From: DATKQI01 sp035532755
GTDB taxonomy: Bacteria > Pseudomonadota > Alphaproteobacteria > Acetobacterales > Acetobacteraceae
Assembly (NCBI GenBank): GCA_035532755.1
Contig: DATKQI010000136.1
Span: 1 to 12,920 of the forward strand
DNA length: 12,920 bases
Direction: 5' to 3'
The position numbers and the translations under genes are program-made. The first letter of the stretch is position 1; every line of letters begins with the position of its first letter. The notes under the pieces were generated by a model, which saw nothing but the letters and a program-made list of their open reading frames with translations, had not been told where the DNA came from and searched no databases. Below are positions 6,236-12,920 of this stretch, one piece after another.

Positions 6236-8191
6236 TCACGCCGCCGGCGCCTCCGCCCGCTCCGACTCGCGCGCCACCTCCAGGCACATCCGCACCGTCT
6301 CGCGCAGGGTGCCCGCGTAGCGGTCGGCTGCGACAACCGCACGCTGCCGGTCGTCGGCCAGAACGGGATCGTCGGGCGGCCACAGCCCGACGATGACGGG
6401 TGCGTCCGTCACCCGCTGCCGCAGCCGCCGCACCAGATAGCGCAGATAGGGCAGGCTGCTGGCAGTCTCCAGCGAACAGATGCAGACGATCGCGGCGGAT
6501 TCCGCGTCGAGCGAGCCGATCCGCGTGCGGGAGACATCCTCGCTGCCGACGATGCGCGCGCCGAGCCCGTGCTTGCCCAGAAGCTGGGCGAGCATCGCCG
6601 CCCCCGCCCCGTCCAGCGCACCGCGCCCGGCGATGCACAGCACCGGCGTCCCGCCGCGCCATGCGTCCGGCAGATCGTCCGGCAGCGGCTCCTGCCGGCC
6701 CGGCGTCTGCGGTTCGGCGTCGCCATCCGCCTTGTCGCCTTTTCCGCCGTCCGGTTCGTTGTCGTCACGCCCGTCGAATTCGGCGACCACCAGCATCGTC
6801 GCCTCCCGCACCCGCTCCAGCTGGGCGGCGCTCATCACCCCCCGCTCCACATCCGTCGCCGCGAGCTGCAACCCCTTGATGGCGACCTCGTCGTAGTATG
6901 TGGAGAGCGAACACTCCTTCAGCAGCGCCTCCGCCTGGTCCTGCGCCTCGTCCGCGTCGCCCGCCAGGATGCGCTGGTAGAAGCTCTCCACCGGCGTCAG
7001 CGCCGGCTGGTCGCCCAGCAGAACGTCGAGGAACTCGAGCCGCTTCACATGCCGCCCGAGCCCGACCAGGATCACCGTCAGCGGCGTGGACAGGATCAGC
7101 CCGATCGGCCCCCACAGCCAGCTCCAGAAGATCGCGGCGATGATCACCGCGAACGGCGAAAGCCCGGTGTTGCGACCGTACAGAACCGGCTCCACCACCT
7201 GCCCGGTGAAGGATTCGCCCACCACGAACAGCACGACGGTCCATATCGCCATGGACCAGCCGGGCTCGACGCCGGCGGCAACCACCGCGGGCAAGGCGCC
7301 GGAGATGAACGAGCCGATATAGGGCACGAACCGCAACAGTGCCGCGAGAATGCCCCACAGCACCGGGCTCGGCACGCCGATCGCGAACAGCCCGATGCCG
7401 ATGACGCAGCCGAACCCGGTGTTGATGGCGAGCTGGGTCAGGAAATACCGGCTCAGCCGGTGCGCGCCGTCGTCGATCGCGAAGGTGGTGCGGTGCAGGT
7501 CGCTCGATCCGAACAGCCGGATCATCCGGTCGCGCAGATCCTCCTTCTGCAGCAGGATGAAGATGGCGACGACGAACACGATGCCGGCGGTGGCAAGCGG
7601 CGAAAGAATGGGCCGCACCAGCTGCTCGGACACCTGCAACGGCGAAGGCGGCGCCTGGCGCACCTCCACCGGCGTCGGCTTCGCCGGCGGCGCGGCGGGC
7701 TTGCCCTGCGTTTGCCCCCGCGGCGTCGGCGCAGGGGTCTTTTTCTTCGCGCGGGTCTTGTTCGCCTGTTCGAACTGGCGCCCCAGCCGGTCGGCAAGGA
7801 CGGTCAGCCGCCCGATCGTCAGATCCTGCGCCGCGCTCACCTTCTTCTCGATCGTCGTCGCGTATTTCGGGAAGTTCGTCGCGAGCTGCGCCACCTGCGT
7901 CCCGATCAGCCCGCCGATCGTCAGGATGATGCCCAGCGCGAACAGGACCGCGAGAATGACCGAGGGCACCCGCCCCAGCCGCAGCCGCCGCAGCAGCCCC
8001 ACCAGCGGCGCCAGCAGGAAAGACAGCAGCACCGCCAGCGTCATCGGCACCAGCACCTCGCGCGCGAGGTACAGCGCCGCCACCATCACCACCGCGACCG
8101 CGAGCGTGATGAGCTGCTGCAGGTCTGGCGTCGCCACCGGCGCCACCTGGGCCTGCATGCGCACAGGCGCGAATGGGGTGGTACCGGACAT
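6236..8191 (-). CDS. AI-2E family transporter (PerM/TqsA-like) with long C-terminal soluble extension
   Basis: A 651-residue inner-membrane protein, far longer than the roughly 350 typical of the family. Paired N-terminal membrane helices span about 27-65 and one follows at about 76-98. An amphipathic region (100-145), a basic Pro/Ala linker (about 145-185), and then membrane segments between about 197 and 380 come next. The segment with RFVPYIGSFISGALPA (287-302), VVEPVLYGRNTGLSP (332-346) and GPIGLILSTPLTV (361-373) is the family signature. From about 395 the protein is soluble: a helical part, an acidic low-complexity linker (about 474-512), then a Rossmann-like unit (TPVLCIAGRGALDGAGAAML onward, 515-605). 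Members export small molecules or act as Na+/H+ antiporters; the name 'AI-2' should not be taken as proof of substrate. Start ATG 8191 is preceded by GGAAGGTG at good spacing; upstream in-frame ATGs lack this. Confidence 0.9.
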   Translation of the reverse strand: MSGTTPFAPVRMQAQVAPVATPDLQQLITLAVAVVMVAALYLAREVLVPMTLAVLLSFLLAPLVGLLRRLRLGRVPSVILAVLFALGIILTIGGLIGTQVAQLATNFPKYATTIEKKVSAAQDLTIGRLTVLADRLGRQFEQANKTRAKKKTPAPTPRGQTQGKPAAPPAKPTPVEVRQAPPSPLQVSEQLVRPILSPLATAGIVFVVAIFILLQKEDLRDRMIRLFGSSDLHRTTFAIDDGAHRLSRYFLTQLAINTGFGCVIGIGLFAIGVPSPVLWGILAALLRFVPYIGSFISGALPAVVAAGVEPGWSMAIWTVVLFVVGESFTGQVVEPVLYGRNTGLSPFAVIIAAIFWSWLWGPIGLILSTPLTVILVGLGRHVKRLEFLDVLLGDQPALTPVESFYQRILAGDADEAQDQAEALLKECSLSTYYDEVAIKGLQLAATDVERGVMSAAQLERVREATMLVVAEFDGRDDNEPDGGKGDKADGDAEPQTPGRQEPLPDDLPDAWRGGTPVLCIAGRGALDGAGAAMLAQLLGKHGLGARIVGSEDVSRTRIGSLDAESAAIVCICSLETASSLPYLRYLVRRLRQRVTDAPVIVGLWPPDDPVLADDRQRAVVAADRYAGTLRETVRMCLEVARESERAEAPAA

Positions 8192-8342
8192 GCTCGTCAC
8201 CTTCCGCTCAGGGGCCAGCCGGCCCATCCTCGTTGCCATTGCCGCTCCCGGCCGCATGCCACAGAACCGGCGACACATGCCGTTCGTTCCCGTGATGGCG
8301 CTGCCGATGGACGGCAGTGGCTTGAATGATCGGCAACATGAT

Positions 8343-8364
8343 GGCCCGCGATGATGCGCGGGCC
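8343..8364 (-). terminator. GC-rich hairpin just downstream of the sulfotransferase gene
   Basis: GGCCCGCG (8343-8350) and CGCGGGCC (8357-8364) form a perfect 8-bp stem with a 6-base loop, starting 8 bases beyond the sulfotransferase stop on the minus strand. The sequence after it on that strand (ATCATGTTGCC) is only weakly T-rich, so it is a possible terminator or 3'-end stabiliser rather than a clear intrinsic terminator. The rest of the 8192-8372 gap shows nothing else that I can identify. Confidence 0.45.
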
Positions 8365-8372
8365 GCGGCGGG

Positions 8373-9011
8373 TCAGCGGGCGCCCGGCCGCCTCGCCATC
8401 ATCTCCGCCGCGTGCTGGCGGAATTCGCCGGTCGAGTTGACCGCCGGGAACGGCGCATCGGGCACCGCGCAGCCCAGGAACCCGCACAGCGGCGCCCAGC
8501 CCTCGGCGACATCGAACACCAGCAGCCGCCCGGCGGGAGCGCCCTGCCGCACCGCGGCATTGTGCCGCTCGAAACCGGCGATGCACCGGTCCCGGTCGTT
8601 CGGCGGCCCGCCGAAATGGCGGGTGGCGATGGCGCGCATCATCTGCCCGACCGGGGAAGGGTCGTCGGCCATGAACGTGTTGAGCGGGCTGAAGATCGTG
8701 TTCTGCGTGCTGGTGAACCACCCCTGCGGCTCCCGCACCGTCAGCACCACTTTGGCCTGCGGCGCATGCACGGCCAGTTCGCGCCAATAGTCGCAAGATG
8801 GCCAGTCCACCGCCGAGCGATAGCCCTGGAACACCGCGTCCCAATCCATCGGCAGGCCCGCATTCGCGCGCACCCAATGCTCCGCGAAGGCCGGATTCTG
8901 CAGCACCTCGAGCATGTGATAGCAAGGCCCGAATCCAAGCTGCTCCAGCGCGAGCTTGAGAGACATCGTCCCTGTCCGGCCGAGGCCGGCCCCGATCACT
9001 GCAAGCGCCAT
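8373..9011 (-). CDS. Sulfotransferase family protein (Sulfotransfer_4-like)
   Basis: A 212-residue cytoplasmic protein that probably moves a sulfuryl group from PAPS to an acceptor. The N-terminal phosphosulfate loop reads GAGLGRTGTMSLKLALEQLG (7-26), which is the Sulfotransfer_4 (PF17784) version of the 5'-phosphosulfate-binding motif. KVVLTVREPQGWFTSTQNT (86-104) contains the usual strand and the Arg/Ser region that binds the 3'-phosphate. HMLEVLQNPAFAEHW near 32-46 and the FRQHAAEMM C-terminus also fit this family, which is commonly found in bacteria as stand-alone proteins of about 200-220 residues. The acceptor is unknown. The start ATG at 9011 has AGGGGG 9 nt upstream. It lies 78 bp downstream of comEC on the same strand and 181 bp before the AI-2E gene; no functional link is evident. 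Confidence 0.87.
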   Translation of the reverse strand: MALAVIGAGLGRTGTMSLKLALEQLGFGPCYHMLEVLQNPAFAEHWVRANAGLPMDWDAVFQGYRSAVDWPSCDYWRELAVHAPQAKVVLTVREPQGWFTSTQNTIFSPLNTFMADDPSPVGQMMRAIATRHFGGPPNDRDRCIAGFERHNAAVRQGAPAGRLLVFDVAEGWAPLCGFLGCAVPDAPFPAVNSTGEFRQHAAEMMARRPGAR

Positions 9012-9089
9012 GCGCGTCTGCCCCCTGTCGCCGCCATGGCGCTTTTCATTCGCGCCCGAAACAACAAACCACGAAACACCGCCGCGCCG

Positions 9090-11291
9090 CTACCCCGCCG
9101 GAAGCTTTTCGGCTGCCGCCATCGGCCGATGGGATGCCGCATTGCCTGGCACCGGGCGCTGTCCGTGCGGCACCGGCGGCGGCGGCACCCACGGCCGGGC
9201 GCCCCGCACCGAACGGTCCGTCTCGATCCGCACGCCCCGCCGCGCCAGCCAGACCGCCGCCGCCCCGTCCCGCCAGACGGTGAAGCGATCCACATGCGCC
9301 AGTCCGGAGGCGCGACAGACGCCATGCAGCGGATGCGCCGACACCAGCACCGCGGCCGCGGCACAATCCCCCGCCGCGGGCGGCGCGGTCCCGCGCAGCA
9401 GCAGCGCCGCCGGCCCGTCCGCGTGCAGCCGGATCACACACGCCGCGGCATCGCAGCGCACCCGCCCGCCCGCCGCCATTCCCGCCGCCGGCAGCGCGCG
9501 GGGCGCCGCACCGCCCCACAGCCGCCGCCATGCCGCGAGCGTGTATTTCGAAGCGCGCGGCGCCCGCAGCAGGAACACGTGTCCCGGCACCCGCACCGCC
9601 ACCAGCCGCGCATGCGCGGACACGAGGATGGCCGGCCCCGCCCAAGCGAGCGGAGAGGCAAGCCCCACCCCGATCGCCACCACCCCGGCCAGCCGCAGGC
9701 GGGATCGCCACAGCCCCAGCCACGCCATCCCCAGCGCCACAAGGATCAGCCCCCAGCCTGGCATCGGCGGCACGTCGAACGCCGCCGCCGGCAGGGCCGC
9801 CACCGTCCGCGCCACGAACAGGATCGCCCCGATCCCCCAGCCCATCGGCGCCAGCGCCAGATGCGCGAGCCCGAACGGCATCAGCGCCAGCGCGGCCAGC
9901 CCCGCCGGCATCACCCAGGCCGCCGCCAACGGTACCGCGATCAAGTTCGACAGCACGAAATAAAGCTGCATCCGGCCGAAATGATAGGCGGCGAACGGCG
10001 CCGATGCCGTGCCCGCCAGCAGCGAGGTCAGTGCCAGCGCAAGCCCGTACAGCGCGATCCGCCGCATCGGCGCACCCTCCCCCTGCAGCCGGGTCAGCGC
10101 CGGCCGCAGCGCCTCGTACCCCGCGATCAGCGCTAGCACGGCGGCGAAGCTCATCTGGAAGCTCACCCCCATCACCTGCTCGGGCTCCAGCAGGATCAGC
10201 GCGGCGGCGGCGAGCGCGAGCCCGCGGAGCGACACCACCCGCCGCCCGGCGAGCAGGCCGAGCGTGACGAGCGTGGCCATGGCGAAGCTGCGGATGATCG
10301 GCACGTGCATCCCGGTCAGCGCCATGTAGAACCCGCCGGCCGCGAGCGCGGCCACGGCCGCGATCTGCTTGCCCGGCCAGTGCAGCGCGGCCCATTCGTT
10401 CGCCGCCAGCAGCAGCCGGGCGAAGCCGAAGATCAGCCCCATGACGATGCCGATATGCAGCCCCGCGACGGCGAGCAGGTGGGCGAGGCCTGAATCGGTG
10501 AAGGCGGCACGGTCGGCGGCCGGAATGGCAGTGGTCTCCCCGGTCAGCAAGGTCGCCGCGATCGCCCCGCGCGGCCCCGGCAGCCCGGCGATGATCCGCC
10601 CGGCGATCGCATCGCGCAGCCCCTGCCACCGTCGCGCCAGCCCCTGCGGCGGCGCCCGCGCGAGCACCCCGGCCGGCCCCAACGCGAACCCGCCGCCGCC
10701 GAGCCCGGTGAAGAACTCCTGCCGCGCAAGGTCCCACCCCCCGGGATAGGAAGGCTGGAACGGCGGAAACACCAGGGCCCGCACCCGCACCCGGTCCCCC
10801 GCGCCGATCCGCGCCGAATCGTTGTTGCGCAGCCGGATGCGCAGATCCCGGCCGGTCGGCACGCCGCCGATATGCGGCCGCGCCAGCACCACCCGCCGCC
10901 CGACGGGCAACGGATCGACCGCGCGCACGGTGCCGCTCAGCACCACGGCCCGGAACGGCAATACCGGCATCGGCGGCTCGCCCGCGGTGCGCCAGGCTGC
11001 CGCGGAGAACCCCACCGCGGCCGCCAGCAACGCCGCCGCCAGCGCCCGCAACGGCAGCCAGCGCCGGCTGGCAAGCCACGCCGCCAGCACGGCCGCCACA
11101 GCCGCCGGCCCGATCCACGCCGCCGGCTCGATGGGAAGATCGAAATACCCCACCACGCCGGCACCCATGAACACCGGCAGCCACAGCGTGAACCGGCCCT
11201 GTTCGGCGTCCAGCCACGCCTCCCACACCGCCGCCAGCCGCGCGCGCGCCGGCAGGCGGATCAGGCGCGGCAGCGTCGTGGCAAGTTGCAT
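9090..11291 (-). CDS. comEC: ComEC/Rec2-family DNA uptake channel protein with degenerate C-terminal domain
   Basis: A 733-residue polytopic inner-membrane protein; ComEC forms the channel that carries single-stranded DNA into the cytoplasm during natural transformation. Hydrophobic segments at about 36-100 precede a soluble domain (about 110-220, DUF4131/OB-like; note PPFQPSYPGGWDLARQEFF at 176-194). The Competence domain follows: ATLLTGETTAIP (246-257), HLLAVAGLHIGIVMG (271-285), YMALTGMHVPIIRSFAMA (322-339), SFQMSFAAVLALIAG (377-391) and APFAAYHFGRMQLYFVLSNL (431-450). The C-terminal region (about 550-733) sits where the metallo-beta-lactamase nuclease domain normally is, but has no HxHxDH motif. 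A Pro-rich end (RPWVPPPPVPHG) is present, as in other alphaproteobacterial members that I recall. Start ATG 11291 has GAGAAGAG immediately upstream. It is divergent from gltX, 79 bp apart. Confidence 0.92.
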   Translation of the reverse strand: MQLATTLPRLIRLPARARLAAVWEAWLDAEQGRFTLWLPVFMGAGVVGYFDLPIEPAAWIGPAAVAAVLAAWLASRRWLPLRALAAALLAAAVGFSAAAWRTAGEPPMPVLPFRAVVLSGTVRAVDPLPVGRRVVLARPHIGGVPTGRDLRIRLRNNDSARIGAGDRVRVRALVFPPFQPSYPGGWDLARQEFFTGLGGGGFALGPAGVLARAPPQGLARRWQGLRDAIAGRIIAGLPGPRGAIAATLLTGETTAIPAADRAAFTDSGLAHLLAVAGLHIGIVMGLIFGFARLLLAANEWAALHWPGKQIAAVAALAAGGFYMALTGMHVPIIRSFAMATLVTLGLLAGRRVVSLRGLALAAAALILLEPEQVMGVSFQMSFAAVLALIAGYEALRPALTRLQGEGAPMRRIALYGLALALTSLLAGTASAPFAAYHFGRMQLYFVLSNLIAVPLAAAWVMPAGLAALALMPFGLAHLALAPMGWGIGAILFVARTVAALPAAAFDVPPMPGWGLILVALGMAWLGLWRSRLRLAGVVAIGVGLASPLAWAGPAILVSAHARLVAVRVPGHVFLLRAPRASKYTLAAWRRLWGGAAPRALPAAGMAAGGRVRCDAAACVIRLHADGPAALLLRGTAPPAAGDCAAAAVLVSAHPLHGVCRASGLAHVDRFTVWRDGAAAVWLARRGVRIETDRSVRGARPWVPPPPVPHGQRPVPGNAASHRPMAAAEKLPAG

Positions 11292-11370
11292 CTCTTCTCG
11301 CGCCTGGGTTGCAGGAACCTTAGCGTCCTGCCCCTCCCCACGTCATCATCCCGCGTGGTAGAGGCGGGGC

Positions 11371-12771
11371 ATGACCCTTCGCACCCGTTTCGCCCCCAGC
11401 CCCACCGGCCTGCTGCATATCGGCGGGGCCCGCACCGCGCTGTTCAACTACCTCTTCGCCCGCCACCACGGCGGCGAGTTCCTCCTGCGCGTGGAAGACA
11501 CCGACAAGGCCCGCAGCACTGAGGCGGCGACCGAGGTGATCCTGGAGGGCCTCGCCTGGCTCGGCCTGTCGCCGGACCAGCCGCCGGTGTTCCAGTCCGC
11601 GCGGGAGGCGCGGCACGCCGAGGTGGCGCACGCGCTGCTCGCCGCCGGCCACGCCTATCGCTGCTGGTGCACGCCGGAGGAGCTGAAGGCGATGCGCGAG
11701 CAGGCCATCGCCGAGGGCCGCCCGCCCCGCTACGACGGCCGCTGGCGCGACCGGGATCCGGCGGAGGCGCCACCCGGCGTCACCCCCGCCATCCGCCTGA
11801 AGGCCCCGCGCGAGGGCGCGACCGAGATCGCCGATCTGGTCCAGGGCACCGTGCGCGTGGAGAACGCGGAACTGGACGACATGATCATCCTGCGCGGCGA
11901 CGGCACCCCCACCTACCAGCACGCGGTGGTGGTGGACGACCACGACATGGGCATCACCCACGTGATCCGCGGCGACGACCATCTCACCAACGCCTTCCGG
12001 CAGGTGCAGATCTATGAGGCCATGGGGTGGGAGGTTCCCCGCTTCGCCCACATCCCGCTGATCCACGGCGCCGACGGGGCGAAGCTGTCGAAACGCCACG
12101 GCGCGGTCAGCGTGCTGGAGTTCCGCGAGCAGGGCTTCCTGCCGGAGGCCGTCTGCAACTACCTCCTCCGCCTCGGCTGGGGCCACGGCGATGCGGAAGT
12201 GATCGGCCGGGACGAGGCGATCCGCCTGTTCGACATCGACGCGGTGGGCCGGGCCGCGAGCCGGATGGACTACGCGAAGCTCACCCACCTGAACGGCGTC
12301 TGGCTGCGCCAGGCCGACGACGAGCGGCTGACCGCGGAGGTGCTGGCCCGCCTCGCCGGCCGGCCGGGCCTTGATCTCGGCCCCACGCCAGCGGGCCGCA
12401 TCCGCATGCTCATGCCCGGGTTGAAGGAGCGTGCCAAAACCCTCGTGGAGCTGGCCGAATCCGCATCGTTCCTCGCCCGCCATGCGCCCTTGCCGACGGA
12501 ACCCAAGGCCGCCGCCCTGCTGACCGTTGAGGCACGAGAGATGCTGCGCGCACTGGCCCCCGTGCTGGCGGCGACGGACTTCACGCCCCCCGCGTTGGAC
12601 GCGGCATTGCGGACCTTCGCTGAAGCCACCGGCCGCAAGCTCGGCCAGGTCGCCCAACCCCTGCGCGCCGCACTCACCGGCAGCACGACCAGCCCCGGCA
12701 TCGACGCCACCCTGGCCGCTCTCGGCCGCGACGAAGCACTGGCCCGCATCGCCGCCGGCGGCGGATCATAG
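11371..12771 (+). CDS. gltX: Glutamate--tRNA ligase (glutamyl-tRNA synthetase)
   Basis: A complete class I aminoacyl-tRNA synthetase of 466 residues, normal for bacterial GluRS, charging tRNA(Glu) (and possibly tRNA(Gln)) with glutamate in the cytoplasm. The HIGH-type motif is in FAPSPTGLLHIGGARTALFN (7-26), with LLRVEDTD (38-45) following. DDHLTNAFRQVQIYEAMGW (202-220) lies in the catalytic core, and the KMSKS-type loop is KLSKR (238-242). The C-terminal anticodon-binding helical domain runs from about 310 to the end. In the zinc-binding insertion only Cys98 and Cys100 of the Cys4-type site remain; the expected second pair is replaced (YDGRWRD, 121-127). Start ATG 11371 has GAGG 6 nt upstream. 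Alphaproteobacteria often carry two GluRS paralogues and make Gln-tRNA through GatCAB; which paralogue this is cannot be decided here. Confidence 0.97.
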   Translation: MTLRTRFAPSPTGLLHIGGARTALFNYLFARHHGGEFLLRVEDTDKARSTEAATEVILEGLAWLGLSPDQPPVFQSAREARHAEVAHALLAAGHAYRCWCTPEELKAMREQAIAEGRPPRYDGRWRDRDPAEAPPGVTPAIRLKAPREGATEIADLVQGTVRVENAELDDMIILRGDGTPTYQHAVVVDDHDMGITHVIRGDDHLTNAFRQVQIYEAMGWEVPRFAHIPLIHGADGAKLSKRHGAVSVLEFREQGFLPEAVCNYLLRLGWGHGDAEVIGRDEAIRLFDIDAVGRAASRMDYAKLTHLNGVWLRQADDERLTAEVLARLAGRPGLDLGPTPAGRIRMLMPGLKERAKTLVELAESASFLARHAPLPTEPKAAALLTVEAREMLRALAPVLAATDFTPPALDAALRTFAEATGRKLGQVAQPLRAALTGSTTSPGIDATLAALGRDEALARIAAGGGS

Positions 12772-12798
12772 CGCCCACACCACCCCCCTCTCCCCGTC

Positions 12799-12818
12799 AT
12801 GCCGGCGAAGGCCGGCAT
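12799..12818. repeat. REP-like palindrome downstream of gltX
   Basis: ATGCCGGC (12799-12806), loop GAAG, then GCCGGCAT (12811-12818): a perfect 8-bp stem within CGTC-ATGCCGGCGAAGGCCGGCAT-CCAGG. This matches a very common intergenic palindrome of proteobacterial genomes, whose reverse reading gives the familiar spurious peptide WMPAFAGMT. It lies 27 nt after the gltX stop and could also act as a terminator, though no T-run follows. The remaining bases 12822-12920 contain nothing that I recognise. Confidence 0.75.
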
Positions 12819-12920
12819 CCAGGCCCGCCGCCCGGATGATCGGGTTGCGCCCCCGGGCTTGCGAGGCGAAAGGCGTCCAGCGCCACGCAGCGGGCGTCTA
12901 CTGCACACAATCGCGGGTAG

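Noticed and set aside
6569..8329. Long open frame on the plus strand (586 codons), rich in His, Arg, Gln and Pro
   Set aside because: It lies antisense to the AI-2E gene, has composition typical of a GC-rich shadow frame and no recognisable domain. The minus-strand frame has clear family motifs and a ribosome-binding site.
8192..8372. Possible small gene between the AI-2E and sulfotransferase genes
   Set aside because: No frame with a ribosome-binding site and plausible composition was found; only a hairpin next to the sulfotransferase stop is visible.
9046..11226. Second minus-strand open frame (726 codons) overlapping comEC
   Set aside because: Gly/Ala/Arg-rich shadow frame of comEC; the 9090-11291 frame carries all the Competence-domain motifs.
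11308..11320. Small inverted repeat GGTT-GCAGG-AACC between comEC and gltX
   Set aside because: Arms of only 4 bp are expected by chance in this composition, and no promoter elements flank it convincingly.
12270..12908. Minus-strand open frame beginning beyond the gltX end and containing WMPAFAGMT
   Set aside because: Its start lies in the REP-like repeat, whose reverse reading always yields this peptide, and the rest is antisense to gltX.

Overview
The window is very GC-rich (about 70% by eye) and densely coding. Family content suggests an alphaproteobacterium, probably Rhodospirillales/Acetobacteraceae-like: a ComEC protein lacking a recognisable metallo-beta-lactamase motif sits next to gltX, and an AI-2E family permease carries a long soluble tail. 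The lineage is an inference; no rRNA or other marker gene is present. I see no mobile element, CRISPR array or tRNA.

Layout from left to right. Positions 1-4382 (minus strand) hold a sugar ABC-importer operon. Read in its own direction it runs: LacI-family regulator, two-domain ATPase (RbsA-like), permease (RbsC-like), secreted binding protein (RbsB/YtfQ-like). The binding protein runs off the left edge of the window. The first two junctions are 4-base ATGA stop/start overlaps. LacI-type half-sites lie just upstream of the regulator, which suggests that it controls its own operon. The transported sugar cannot be read from the sequence.

Positions 4518-6225 form a small divergent locus. A VOC (glyoxalase-fold) protein and a DUF1089 'glycolipid-binding' protein are coupled by another ATGA overlap on the minus strand. 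An ABATE/CGNR zinc-finger regulator reads away on the plus strand. The 101-bp gap between them carries a perfect 8+8 bp palindrome overlapping a consensus TATAAT. This is the most interesting regulatory structure in the window: probably a local regulator, its operator and its targets.

Positions 6236-9011 (minus) hold an AI-2E/PerM family membrane protein with an unusual C-terminal Rossmann-like extension, and a small Sulfotransfer_4-type sulfotransferase. Positions 9090-11291 (minus) hold a ComEC/Rec2-like DNA-uptake channel whose C-terminal domain is degenerate. Divergent from it, 11371-12771 (plus) is a complete glutamyl-tRNA synthetase that has lost half of its usual zinc-binding cysteines. 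It is followed by a REP-like palindrome and about 100 bp in which I see no gene.

Most of the window is ordinary metabolism and housekeeping. The points worth a second look are the CGNR/VOC/DUF1089 locus, the AI-2E tail domain and the arrangement of the LacI operators.
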